From an uncultured Bacilli bacterium (GTDB lineage Bacteria; Bacillota_I; Bacilli_A; RF39; UBA660): a DNA stretch of 10,365 bases. Shown piece after piece: positions 1 to 7,576 of this stretch. Each line of letters opens with the position of its first letter. Position 1 is the stretch's first letter. Made by a program: the position numbers and the translations under genes. The notes under the pieces were generated by a model. The model made no database searches. It was not told the origin of the DNA and saw only the letters and a program-made list of their open reading frames with translations. The stretch spans positions 1 through 10,365 of the forward strand of contig CANRME010000041.1 in assembly GCA_947631655.1 (NCBI GenBank), in the 5' to 3' direction.

Positions 1-77
1 TGGTGGGCGTTTACGGACTCGAACCGCAGACCCTCTGCTTGTAAGGCAGATGCTCTAACCAACTGAGCTAAACGCCC
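1..77 (-). tRNA. tRNA-Val (anticodon UAC)
   Basis: Read on the minus strand, this folds as a complete tRNA. The acceptor stem GGGCGTT pairs with AACGCCC, the D arm carries AGCTCAGTTGGTTAGAGC, and the anticodon stem TCTGC/GCAGA encloses the 7-nt loop CTTACAA. The T arm contains GGTTCGAGTCC, the discriminator is A, and CCA is encoded. The anticodon TAC reads GUA, hence valine. The window begins exactly at the CCA end, so further tRNAs may lie outside it. A consensus promoter lies directly upstream, so this tRNA can start its own transcript. Confidence 0.97.
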
Positions 78-89
78 ATGACATTTACA

Positions 90-118
90 AATATAACATA
101 ATATTAATTTTCCGTCAA
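90..118 (-). promoter_or_regulatory. Promoter of tRNA-Val
   Basis: On the minus strand, -35 TTGACG (113-118) and -10 TATATT (90-95) are separated by 17 bp. A TG one base before the -10 makes it an extended -10. Initiation would fall about 5-8 nt before the tRNA acceptor stem, leaving a very short 5' leader. Confidence 0.8.
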
Positions 119-243
119 TAGATTTTCTTAAAAATTTTACGAAATTTGCGTTTTTTTGTGACAAAAATTGCTATTTTGAAAATATTAGCAAAAATGTTTT
201 TAATTGAATATATTTATATAGGTTTTCTTCAGGTTGGCGATTA

Positions 244-252
244 TGGTATAAT
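244..252 (+). promoter_or_regulatory. Extended -10 promoter of the dGTPase-ymfF-ymfH operon
   Basis: TG-G-TATAAT (TG 244-245, TATAAT 247-252) is a perfect extended -10 with no good -35 at the usual distance. Transcription would begin near 259, about 16 nt before the ATG at 275. This supports the 275 start over any upstream extension of the reading frame. Confidence 0.65.
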
Positions 253-274
253 TATATGTGAAAGAAGTGATTAT

Positions 275-1354
275 ATGGAAAAACTATCAAATTTTGCTTG
301 TTCTAATGAAGATGCAATAAGACTACAACCTATTGACGAAGATATAAGAGAACCATTTTTTAGAGATACTGATAAAATTGTATTTTCTCTAGCATATTCA
401 AGGTATTCTGATAAAACACAAGTATTTTCCAATATTAATAATGATCATGTAACAAAGCGCAATTTGCATGTGCAAATGGTAAGTAGAGTAGCAAGACTTA
501 TTGGAAGAAATTTAGGATTAAATGAGGATTTAATTGAAGCGGCAAGTTTGGGGCATGATTTAGGGCATGTTCCTTTTGGGCATGAGGGAGAGCGTATTTT
601 AAATGAGATAAGTTTGAAATATTTAAACCGTTATTTTAATCATAATGTACATAGTGTTAGAACAATGATGAGTGTGGAAAATTATAAATATGGTGTTAAT
701 CTTACTTTACAAGTTTTAGATGCGATGTTGTGTCATAATGGGGAACTAGAGCAAAAAGAGTATCAACCTATAAAAAAAGATATAAAAACGTTTTTAAAAG
801 ATTTTGAGGAAACGTATACAAATCCTCAAAAAAACAAAGCGCTTATTCCGATGACTTTAGAGGGGTGTGTAGTAAGAATTAGTGATATTATTGCTTATTT
901 GGGTAAGGATATTGAGGATGCCCTACGCCTTGGCGTATTAAAAAGGGAAGACTTACCTCGGGAGATAACAAAAGTTTTAGGGGATACTAATTCTAGCATT
1001 ATTGATACGTTTGTTAATGATATAATTACTAATTCTAAGGGTAAAAATGCTTTATCGATGAGTGAAGAAGTATTTGCTTGTTTAGTTGCTTTAAAGAAGT
1101 TTAATTATGAACATATTTACAAAATTGCCCATTCTAAAGAAGAACTAGATTTTTGGAAGAAAGCAATGAATACGGTGTATGAAACATCTTTAGATGATTT
1201 AAAAAAGCACCAAGGTCGAATTACCAAGATATTTTTGAAAGATGCCAATCCCCTATATTTAAAAGAAAACTCTTTAGAACAAATTACTTTAGATTATGTG
1301 GCTGGAATGACGGACGAGTTTTTACTCCGTCAATATGAAAGTATAACCAAGTAA
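275..1354 (+). CDS. HD-domain dGTP triphosphohydrolase-like protein
   Basis: This 359-aa protein is a putative dNTP triphosphohydrolase, which would cleave dGTP (or another dNTP) to the nucleoside plus tripolyphosphate in the cytoplasm. Visible metal-site motifs, in order, are H65 in RNLHVQ, H94-D95 in LGHDLGH, the flanking FGHEGE (101-106), H126 in FNHNVHS, H154 in CHNGE, and D204 in RISDIIAY. This arrangement is typical of the Dgt/HD family. The reading frame is open back to 146, but the ATG at 275 is preferred: it has an AAAGAAGTGA ribosome site, an extended -10 just upstream, and the upstream residues do not look like family sequence. It is first in an operon, with only 33 nt before the next gene. 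The exact nucleotide preference, and whether it is a dGTPase or a broader phosphohydrolase, cannot be read from sequence. Confidence 0.88.
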   Translation: MEKLSNFACSNEDAIRLQPIDEDIREPFFRDTDKIVFSLAYSRYSDKTQVFSNINNDHVTKRNLHVQMVSRVARLIGRNLGLNEDLIEAASLGHDLGHVPFGHEGERILNEISLKYLNRYFNHNVHSVRTMMSVENYKYGVNLTLQVLDAMLCHNGELEQKEYQPIKKDIKTFLKDFEETYTNPQKNKALIPMTLEGCVVRISDIIAYLGKDIEDALRLGVLKREDLPREITKVLGDTNSSIIDTFVNDIITNSKGKNALSMSEEVFACLVALKKFNYEHIYKIAHSKEELDFWKKAMNTVYETSLDDLKKHQGRITKIFLKDANPLYLKENSLEQITLDYVAGMTDEFLLRQYESITK

Positions 1355-1387
1355 CTTTTAATCATAATAATTATAGGAGGTAAATGC

Positions 1388-2668
1388 ATGGAATACAAAT
1401 TATATCATCGCGATACATATGATGTTCATACGATAAAAACCGATAAATTTCGTTCGTGCCGAATGGAAGTTATTTTTCGGCATGAGTTTAAAAAAGAAGA
1501 TGTAGCTATTGACAATGTTTTAACTGATTTTTTAACGCTTACTTCCAAAATTTATCCGAAACGGAAAGATTTGGTTTTGAAATTAGAAGATTTGTATGGA
1601 GCCTTTTTTTATAGTAGTAGGGAACGAATCGGCGAAATGATTTCTAATCATTTTATGATTGAATTTTTAAATCCCGAATTTTGTGATGCAAAAAATTATT
1701 TAGAAGAAGTTATAAAATTACCTTTAGAAATGTTATTAAATCCTAATTTTTCCAATGCGGAAGCGGATAGTGAAACATTAAAGGTTACAAAGAACCAATT
1801 AATTGCTGAGGTAAAAAGTGAGTTAGAGGATGCTTCTTATTATTCTTCCAGAGAAGCAATGAAAAAAACTTTTCCTCATAACCCATCTGCTTTAGCTAAG
1901 ATTGAAGACATTAGTGAGATTTCTTTAATTAATGGTAGTGATGTTTATAATTATTATCAAAAGTTTATTAATGAAAGTCTTTGTGATATTTATGTTATGG
2001 GCAACTTAGAAATGGATGAAGTTGTAAACATTATTGATAAAAATATTACCTTAGATACGATAAAAAGTGATAATTTAAACTATTTTGTGACAACTAAACC
2101 AAAAACAAAAATAACGAATTTTAGTGAAAATGGTAATTTTTTACAAACGCGATTAGTGGTTGTTGGGTCTATTTATCCTACAATTTCTAATGATATGCTA
2201 TACGCTTATCAAGTATTTTTAACAATATTAGGTGGGCTTGGTTTAAGTAGTAAGTTACAATTATATTTACGGGAGAAGAATTCCTTATGCTATGGGGTAT
2301 CATTAAGATCTAACAGATGTGATGGTGTTTTTAATATTTATGCTGGAATTGAAGAAAAAAATATTCGGAAAGCGATTAATTTAATTAAAAAAGCTTTAAA
2401 GGAAATGCAAGAAGGAGTATTTACAGAGGAAGAAATTACGAATGCTAAGAATATGATAATTGCTGGTAGTAAAATGAATGAAGACAGTGAAGAGCGAATT
2501 ATCACAAGTTATTATTTACATGATATTTTGGGCACCGACTTGGTTTTTGAAAGAGAGAAAAAAATTCGTAAAGTTACTAAGGAAGAAATTGTGCGAGTAA
2601 GTAATTTATTTAAGATTGCATCTTGTTATGTTTTAAAAGGCAAAAAGGTTAAAAAGAGTGGGGAATAG
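1388..2668 (+). CDS. ymfF: M16-fold peptidase-like protein, YmfF type (non-catalytic partner)
   Basis: This 426-aa protein resembles Bacillus YmfF, half of a pitrilysin-like (M16) pair. In B. subtilis the ymfF/ymfH pair has been linked to maturation of the elongation factor EF-P modification; the substrate here is unknown. The N-terminal half lacks the HxxEH zinc motif, as is usual for YmfF. The C-terminal half carries the M16 R/Y motif, R295 and Y302 in LREKNSLCYG, after a Gly-rich stretch (LGGLGLSSKL, about 281-290). A strong ribosome site, AGGAGGT (1375-1381), lies 6 nt before the ATG. Its stop is 3 nt before the next gene, so the two are translated together and probably form a heterodimer in which this subunit supplies substrate-binding residues. 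It is cytoplasmic, with no signal peptide or membrane segment. The symbol is by family resemblance and synteny of the pair. Confidence 0.85.
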   Translation: MEYKLYHRDTYDVHTIKTDKFRSCRMEVIFRHEFKKEDVAIDNVLTDFLTLTSKIYPKRKDLVLKLEDLYGAFFYSSRERIGEMISNHFMIEFLNPEFCDAKNYLEEVIKLPLEMLLNPNFSNAEADSETLKVTKNQLIAEVKSELEDASYYSSREAMKKTFPHNPSALAKIEDISEISLINGSDVYNYYQKFINESLCDIYVMGNLEMDEVVNIIDKNITLDTIKSDNLNYFVTTKPKTKITNFSENGNFLQTRLVVVGSIYPTISNDMLYAYQVFLTILGGLGLSSKLQLYLREKNSLCYGVSLRSNRCDGVFNIYAGIEEKNIRKAINLIKKALKEMQEGVFTEEEITNAKNMIIAGSKMNEDSEERIITSYYLHDILGTDLVFEREKKIRKVTKEEIVRVSNLFKIASCYVLKGKKVKKSGE

Positions 2669-2671
2669 TTT

Positions 2672-3949
2672 ATGAAAGAGTTAAAGATAGAAAAGACTAA
2701 TGAAGTATATTATTATGGTGTAAGTGATATTGGATTACCGGTTTATTTTTGGGTGAATGAACGGGCAAGTAATTTTTATATGACTTTAAATGTCAAGTTT
2801 GGTTCCATTGATACGGAATTTAGAGTAGGTAATAATAAAAAGTTTTTAAGTGTACCTAATGGTACGGCCCATTTTTTAGAACATATTAAGTTCAATATGG
2901 CGAAAGGAGTTAGTGCTTTTGATAAGTTTGTAACTTTAGGTACTAATCCTAATGCTTTTACGACTTTCGATTATACTTGTTATATGGTTTATAGTTCCAC
3001 TAAATTTCAAGATAATTTAAAACTCTTATTAGATTTTGTTCTTAATTTATATGTGACGGATGATTTAATTAATAAAGAACGAGGAATTATTAGTGAAGAA
3101 GTAAAAATGGGAGAAGATAATGCTAATTCTAAATTCTTCTATGAAACAAATAGAGCGATTTACAAAAATGATAAACGTAAATATGAAATAGCGGGTTCGG
3201 TTGCGGATGTTTCCAAAATTTCTAAAAAGGATATTGAGTTAGTATTTAACAGTTTTTATCGTCCTGAGAATATGTTTTTAGTTATAACGGGTAATTTTAA
3301 TCCTTATGAAGCGATGGCGATTGTTAATGAAACAACTAAGGATATGAAGTTTCCGCAAGACAAGATTACAAAGAAAAAAGTTAAGGAAGATGAACGGGTT
3401 GTTTTAAAAGAAAAAGTTATTAAAGATAAGATGGTGGAAATTCCTAAAGTTAATATAGCTTATAAAATGAAAAGAACTCTTTTTAAAGATTATAAAGATG
3501 AAGAGTTAAAAGCATATCTTTTAGCCATTTTAGCATATAACTTTGGAGCAATTTCTGATTTTAAAGAAACTTTGTTAAAAAATGAATTAGTTAATTACTT
3601 ATCTTATAGTGTTGATGTAAATGCAGATTTAGTAGTTATAACTTTAAGAAGTGTTAGTAAATATCCACAAGAGATTATCAAAAAACTTCAAAAGAAAATG
3701 GAAGAATTAGAGATAACAGATAATATTTTAAAAACTTTAGTTAAAGCTTCATGGGCGGATGCTATATGGGCGTTCGATGATATTGAAATGATTAATGATA
3801 ATATTCAAAGTGAAATTTTAGCTTATGGGGATGTTTTAACTAGAAAATATTCAATTTATAAAAAATTAAATATTACCGATGCGGCGAAAATATTAAAAAG
3901 TATTGATTTAAAAAATAGTGCAATAGTTGTTTTAGAAAAAGAGGCATAA
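2672..3949 (+). CDS. ymfH: M16 zinc metallopeptidase, YmfH type
   Basis: This 425-aa protein is the catalytic partner of the preceding gene. The inverted zinc motif HxxEH is intact as H67-F-L-E70-H71 in the context GTAHFLEHIKF. Glutamates at 142, 143 and 148 (SEEVKMGED) fall at the distance where M16 enzymes place the third zinc ligand; E148 gives the canonical spacing of 76 residues after H71. The C-terminal half is a degenerate repeat of the fold: the area corresponding to the R/Y motif reads KNELVNYLSY and lacks the arginine. Zinc site here and R/Y motif in YmfF suggest an obligate two-subunit peptidase, comparable to alpha/beta M16 heterodimers such as mitochondrial processing peptidase. 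The ribosome site is weak (AGTGGGGA inside the previous gene), consistent with translational coupling. It is the last gene of the operon. Confidence 0.87.
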   Translation: MKELKIEKTNEVYYYGVSDIGLPVYFWVNERASNFYMTLNVKFGSIDTEFRVGNNKKFLSVPNGTAHFLEHIKFNMAKGVSAFDKFVTLGTNPNAFTTFDYTCYMVYSSTKFQDNLKLLLDFVLNLYVTDDLINKERGIISEEVKMGEDNANSKFFYETNRAIYKNDKRKYEIAGSVADVSKISKKDIELVFNSFYRPENMFLVITGNFNPYEAMAIVNETTKDMKFPQDKITKKKVKEDERVVLKEKVIKDKMVEIPKVNIAYKMKRTLFKDYKDEELKAYLLAILAYNFGAISDFKETLLKNELVNYLSYSVDVNADLVVITLRSVSKYPQEIIKKLQKKMEELEITDNILKTLVKASWADAIWAFDDIEMINDNIQSEILAYGDVLTRKYSIYKKLNITDAAKILKSIDLKNSAIVVLEKEA

Positions 3950-3951
3950 TA

Positions 3952-3977
3952 AAAAACCACGTTTGTGGTTTTTATTT
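3952..3977. terminator. Bidirectional terminator between ymfH and rpsD
   Basis: AAAAACCAC (3952-3960) and GTGGTTTTT (3965-3973) form a 9-bp stem with the 4-nt loop GTTT. T-rich tracts follow on both strands (TTTTTATTTTT on plus, TTTTTTATTATG on minus). It lies between two converging genes and can stop transcripts from either side. Confidence 0.9.
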
Positions 3978-4580
3978 TTAACGGTTGTAGTATTCAACAA
4001 TTAATGATTCATTAATATCAGCATTTAATTCACTACGATCAGGGTATCTTACATAAGTACCACTCATTTTTTTATCGCCGAAATTAACATATGCTGGTCT
4101 TTTTAATACTGCTTCTAAACTTTCTCTAATTGCTTTATGGTCTAGAGATTCTTCTTTAACAGCAACAACATCACCAGGTTTAACTTGGAATGATGGAATA
4201 TTTACCTTTTTACCATTAACTGTAATATGTCCGTGGTTTACTACTTGACGAGCACCTCTTCTAGTTCTAGCAAGTCCCATACGATATACAACGTTATCTA
4301 AACGGCTTTCTAGAAGTTTAAGTAGGTTTTCACCAGTAACACCTTTCATCTTTTCAGCTTTTTCAAAACATTTTTCGAATTGTTTTTCGTTAAGTCCATA
4401 CATGAATCTTACTTTTTGTTTTTCAGCAAGTTGAGTTCCGTATTCAGAAGATTTTCTTTTACGGTCAGCACCATGAATACCAGGAGCATATGGACGACGA
4501 GCAAGTTCTTTACCGTTTTCTAAAACTGAAAAAGCTAATCTACGACCTTTTTTGTAGACTGGTCCAGTATAACGAGCCAT
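3978..4580 (-). CDS. rpsD: 30S ribosomal protein S4
   Basis: This 200-aa ribosomal protein S4 binds 16S rRNA early in 30S assembly and in Bacillus represses its own mRNA. The N-terminus MARYTGPVYKKGRR leads into the region RRPYAPGIHG. The S4 RNA-binding domain spans about 91-145 (SRLDNVVYRMGLARTRRGAR, then NHGHITVNGKKV). The N-terminus has no zinc-binding cysteines, so this is the Cys-minus form. Length and the conserved end NESLIVEYYNR fit the family exactly. The start is fixed by AAAGGAGA (4587-4594, minus strand) before the ATG. It is monocistronic, with its own promoter, a long structured leader, and a terminator just past the stop. Confidence 0.99.
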   Translation of the reverse strand: MARYTGPVYKKGRRLAFSVLENGKELARRPYAPGIHGADRKRKSSEYGTQLAEKQKVRFMYGLNEKQFEKCFEKAEKMKGVTGENLLKLLESRLDNVVYRMGLARTRRGARQVVNHGHITVNGKKVNIPSFQVKPGDVVAVKEESLDHKAIRESLEAVLKRPAYVNFGDKKMSGTYVRYPDRSELNADINESLIVEYYNR

Positions 4581-4737
4581 AAGACGTCTCCTTTCATTAT
4601 AAATTTTGCAAAAGTACTTGTTTTAAGATTAAAATAGGGAGTTTACTTTTTACTTTTCATAAAGGCAGTCTTAATTACTAAGTATCCCTTTAGGGTTAAA
4701 CACATTATTTTATCTTAAAACCCTGCCACTTAATGCA
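4581..4737 (-). promoter_or_regulatory. rpsD leader, candidate S4 autoregulatory RNA
   Basis: The untranslated leader runs about 155 nt from the predicted transcription start (near 4737) to the rpsD ATG. On the minus strand, GGCAG (4723-4727) pairs with CTGCC (4664-4668) and closes a domain. Inside it, GGGTT can pair with AACCC, while the overlapping CCCTAAAGGG can form its own short hairpin. A further TCCCT segment downstream (near 4636-4640) could compete for the AGGGA strand. Overlapping alternatives of this kind suit a pseudoknot. In B. subtilis, S4 is known to bind the rpsD leader and block expression. That this leader is the equivalent is inference from gene context, length and foldability, not from a matched consensus. 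Confidence 0.65.
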
Positions 4738-4743
4738 ATTAAT

Positions 4744-4771
4744 ATTATACACTAATTTATATAATAGTCAA
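4744..4771 (-). promoter_or_regulatory. rpsD promoter
   Basis: On the minus strand, -35 TTGACT (4766-4771) and -10 TATAAT (4744-4749) are separated by 16 bp. This strong sigma-A type promoter drives the rpsD leader. Confidence 0.85.
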
Positions 4772-4792
4772 ATATTTTATGACTAATTGTTT

Positions 4793-4821
4793 TTGACATT
4801 TTTAAATGATAATGATAAAGT
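4793..4821 (+). promoter_or_regulatory. Promoter of the helical-repeat protein gene
   Basis: A consensus -35 TTGACA (4793-4798) is followed after 17 bp by TAAAGT (4816-4821), with a TG extended -10 element at 4813-4814. Predicted initiation near 4828 leaves a leader of only about 17 nt, most of it ribosome site. It diverges from the rpsD promoter 22 bp away. Confidence 0.7.
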
Positions 4822-4844
4822 AGTAAATCAAGGAAGTGGTTTTG

Positions 4845-5675
4845 ATGAATAGTAATATAAAATTATTACTAAAAAATAATTTTGATTATTTTTTAAAGTT
4901 AGTGGAGTTAGGTATAATTCCCAAAGATATTGCTTGTAATGATGTAATAGAATATAAAGAACCTGATTATATTTTGGAGTTTGCTCGTAGATTTGGCAAT
5001 AAGTGTAATATCAGAGACTTAGAAGATGCCATAATTAATACACATAATGCTCAATATATTTACGCTTTTGCTTGTAATGTTGAAAGAGTAGATATATTAA
5101 AATTAGAGGATGCTTTGATATATGTATTCTTATATACTGTTTGTTATCATAACGATTTTGAATGTCTTTGTGATTTTGCTAATCTTACTGGAGCAGATAT
5201 TTCTAAATTAGAAGATGCCATAATTAAAAAAAATACTGCACTTTACATTTATGAGTTTGCTAAGAAAGTTAAAGATGCTAACATATTAAAGTTAGAGGAT
5301 GCCATAATAACAACATGGGATTTATTGTATATTTTTGTTTTTGCTAGAGATATTAAAGGTGCAAATATCCAAAAATTAGAAGATGCAGTTATACAATATG
5401 ACGTAATGGATGGTGCATATATTAAACGATTTATCAATGAAGTTTCTGGAGCAAATATTGAAAAATTAAATGAATCTTTAAAAGTTTTAAATGAGAAAAA
5501 TAAAATTGCTTATATTACTTCTAAATTTAAAGATAGTCCAAAGCTTATTAAATTATTAAAGTTATTAGAAAATGAAGAAACTGATGTTATATTAGAATCC
5601 AAGACTACTTATACAAAATTATTTCAAGAAGATGTAGGTATAGCAAGAAAGCTAACTAAATCTCAAAAGTCATAA
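4845..5675 (+). CDS. Helical-repeat protein of unknown function (LEDAII repeats)
   Basis: I do not recognise a named function. The 276-aa product has no signal peptide or membrane helix and is dominated by a degenerate repeat of about 28 residues. The pattern is L-E-D-A-I-I, 6 variable residues, Y-I-Y-x-F-A, about 6 residues, then A-N-I-x-K. Units begin near residues 59, 87 (35-residue variant), 122, 150 and 178, with weaker ones near 34 (VIEYKEPDYILEFARR) and 208 (LNESLK). The spacing suggests pairs of short helices stacked as a solenoid, a fold often used for protein binding. The tail (about 209-276) is charged and non-repetitive. The ATG at 4845 is chosen over GTG at 4836 because AGGAAG (4831-4836) sits 8 nt before it. 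It has its own promoter and terminator and lies between rpsD and ezrA, which in Bacillus are separated by other genes. Confidence 0.8.
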   Translation: MNSNIKLLLKNNFDYFLKLVELGIIPKDIACNDVIEYKEPDYILEFARRFGNKCNIRDLEDAIINTHNAQYIYAFACNVERVDILKLEDALIYVFLYTVCYHNDFECLCDFANLTGADISKLEDAIIKKNTALYIYEFAKKVKDANILKLEDAIITTWDLLYIFVFARDIKGANIQKLEDAVIQYDVMDGAYIKRFINEVSGANIEKLNESLKVLNEKNKIAYITSKFKDSPKLIKLLKLLENEETDVILESKTTYTKLFQEDVGIARKLTKSQKS

Positions 5676-5696
5676 ATAAAAATTTATGATTTTTTT
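5670..5696 (+). terminator. Terminator of the repeat-protein gene
   Basis: TCATAAAT (5670-5677) and ATTTATGA (5682-5689) form an 8-bp AT-rich stem with an AAAA loop, followed by seven T's. The stem includes the TAA stop codon of the repeat-protein gene. Confidence 0.75.
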
Positions 5697-5710
5697 ATGT
5701 ATTGATTATT

Positions 5711-5740
5711 TTGATATAGTTTTTCATATTATTTTATGAT
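5711..5740 (+). promoter_or_regulatory. ezrA promoter
   Basis: -35 TTGATA (5711-5716) and -10 TATGAT (5735-5740) are separated by 18 bp, giving a start near 5747 and a leader of about 25 nt. An overlapping TG-A-TTATAT (5742-5750) could act instead, but would place initiation at the ribosome site. Confidence 0.55.
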
Positions 5741-5771
5741 ATGATTATATTTAGAGTAGGAAGTGATAATT

Positions 5772-7487
5772 ATGAGTAGTACAACTTTTATTTTAGTAGG
5801 TGTTACTTATTATATAGCATCAGTTGTCCTTATAATTGTTGTTTTAAATTTAATTAATAGACATGAAAAAAATAAATATCAAAAAGAAATAAATACATTA
5901 GAAAGAGATAAAAATCTAGTTATTGGAGCATCCATATTAAGTGAACTTAATAAAGTAGAATCATTAATTAATAATCCCGAATTAGAAGCTATGTATAATG
6001 ATTGGCAAGCCAGATTTAAAGTTATTAAAGAAGAAGACTTACCAAAGATTAATGATGATTTAATTAAAATAGAAACTTTATTTGAAGAGAAAAATTATAA
6101 AGAATTAAATGAATTAATGGCTAAAGTAGAAATGAATATTTTTACTTTAAAAGCGAGAAGTAATAAATTATTGGGAGAAATTAGAAATATTACTTTATCC
6201 GAAGAAAAAAATAGAGAAATTATTACGAAGTTAAAAGCAAAATATCGTGAGATTAGTAGTAAATATAATAATGCTAAGAGTGATTATGAAGATATAGCTA
6301 GTACGATTGAACTACAATTTGAAAATGTTGATAAGTTATTTGCGGCTTTCGAAGTAGCGATGGAACAAAATTCTTATACAGAAGTACCTAAAATAGTTAA
6401 AGCGATTGATGATTTAGTAGGTAATTTAGGAGTCGTAATCTATGAAGCACCTTCAATTATTATGTTAGGTAAAAATATTATTCCGACGAAAATAAAAGAC
6501 ATTTATACGATAAGTAATAAAATGAAACAAGAAGGATATAACTTAGATTATTTAAATATTGAATATAATAGTACGGAAGCCGATAAAAAGATTCAAGATG
6601 TTTTTCAAAGACTTAAAGTCTTAAATATCGAAGATAGTTTATTAGAACTTAAAACGATATTAGATTATTTTGATTCTTTATATCAAGAATTTGATAAAGA
6701 AAAAATATCTAAAAAAATATTTGAAGAAGATATGCGGACAACGATTAGTAAAGCAAATAAATTAGAAAGAATTAATAATGATTTAGTAAAGAGAATGGAA
6801 GCGATAAAATTTAGTTATGATTTAACAGATCAAGATGTATCAGTGATAGATTTTATTAAAAATTCTTTAATTACGATAAAGAAAGATTATGAAAGAATAG
6901 TGATGGCTTATCGTTCTAAGTATTATGCGTATTCTAGATTAGCTAAAGAAATGCAAACTTTAAATGAAAGACTTACTGATACCGAAGAAAAATTAAATGT
7001 TACTTTAAAAAGTTTGGGTAGTTTAAAAGAAGATGAGTTAAGAGCAAGAGAACAATTAGATGAAATAAAAGATATTTTAATAAAGAGTAAAATGAAATTA
7101 AGTAGTTATAAACTTCCGAATATACCAAAAGATTATTATGTCGAGCTATCGGAAGCTAATATGGCGATTAGTGAGATGGTAAAGGAATTAGAAAAGAAAC
7201 CTATTTCTATTAAAACCTTAAATTTGAGAGTAGATACGGCAAGAGACTTAGTTTTAAAGGTTTATAACACCACTAATGAAACGGTAAAGACTGCTCAAAT
7301 GGTGGAGATGGCTATAATGTATGGAAATAGGTATCGTCCGATTAATAAAACTTTAGATATTGGACTTACTAAAGCCGAGAATTTGTTTTTTAGAGGAGAT
7401 TATAAAGTAGCGCTTGAAAACGCTATTCAATCAATATCTACGATTGAACCAGATTTCTATGATAAATTAAAAATGAGTATTTCATAA
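5772..7487 (+). CDS. ezrA: Septation ring formation regulator EzrA
   Basis: This 571-aa membrane-anchored protein would regulate FtsZ ring assembly and divisome function at the cytoplasmic face. One N-terminal transmembrane helix (about residues 5-27) is followed by the basic segment NRHEKNKYQKEI and a long, charged, almost wholly alpha-helical body. The early segment resembles the EzrA N-terminal consensus: Leu-Asn-Lys-Val-Glu near 60-64, then YNDWQARFKVI, then the run through DLPKINDDLIKIETLFEEKNY. Length matches Bacillus EzrA (about 560-570 aa), whose body forms an arc of spectrin-like bundles. The ATG at 5772 is favoured over GTG at 5763 because AGGAAG (5758-5763) lies 8 nt upstream. Proximity to rpsD matches the Bacillus neighbourhood. 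No clear terminator directly follows. Confidence 0.92.
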   Translation: MSSTTFILVGVTYYIASVVLIIVVLNLINRHEKNKYQKEINTLERDKNLVIGASILSELNKVESLINNPELEAMYNDWQARFKVIKEEDLPKINDDLIKIETLFEEKNYKELNELMAKVEMNIFTLKARSNKLLGEIRNITLSEEKNREIITKLKAKYREISSKYNNAKSDYEDIASTIELQFENVDKLFAAFEVAMEQNSYTEVPKIVKAIDDLVGNLGVVIYEAPSIIMLGKNIIPTKIKDIYTISNKMKQEGYNLDYLNIEYNSTEADKKIQDVFQRLKVLNIEDSLLELKTILDYFDSLYQEFDKEKISKKIFEEDMRTTISKANKLERINNDLVKRMEAIKFSYDLTDQDVSVIDFIKNSLITIKKDYERIVMAYRSKYYAYSRLAKEMQTLNERLTDTEEKLNVTLKSLGSLKEDELRAREQLDEIKDILIKSKMKLSSYKLPNIPKDYYVELSEANMAISEMVKELEKKPISIKTLNLRVDTARDLVLKVYNTTNETVKTAQMVEMAIMYGNRYRPINKTLDIGLTKAENLFFRGDYKVALENAIQSISTIEPDFYDKLKMSIS

Positions 7488-7517
7488 TTATTTTATTCCT
7501 GCATATAATATTAATAA

Positions 7518-7540
7518 TCTCAATTAAATAAAAGTTGAGA
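7518..7540. repeat. Inverted repeat upstream of the orphan promoter
   Basis: TCTCAA (7518-7523) and TTGAGA (7535-7540) form an inverted repeat around an 11-nt A/T spacer, ending 1 bp before the -35 of the next promoter. There is no T tract after it, so it is a poor terminator for ezrA. Its position would suit an operator or simply a weak RNA hairpin at the end of the ezrA message. Confidence 0.4.
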
Positions 7541-7541
7541 G

Positions 7542-7570
7542 TTGACACATTGTACATGGTATGGTATAAT
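7542..7570 (+). promoter_or_regulatory. Near-perfect sigma-A promoter with extended -10
   Basis: TTGACA (7542-7547), a 17-bp spacer, TATAAT (7565-7570), and TG one base before the -10 (7562-7563) make this the closest match to consensus in the window. No protein-coding gene follows on this strand; only the hairpin described next does. Confidence 0.9.
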
Positions 7571-7576
7571 GCGCTT

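Noticed and set aside
146..274. N-terminal extension of the dGTPase-like frame by 43 codons
   Set aside because: It would start at a TTG with no ribosome site and runs across the perfect extended -10 at 244-252; the residues are low-complexity hydrophobic and unlike the family.
5249..5437. 62-aa minus-strand reading frame
   Set aside because: It is a shadow of the repeat-protein gene, no ribosome site is evident, and its own repetitiveness mirrors the repeats on the other strand.
4845..5675. CRISPR or DNA-level tandem repeat
   Set aside because: The periodicity is in the protein; the DNA units are degenerate and there are no identical direct repeats with spacers.
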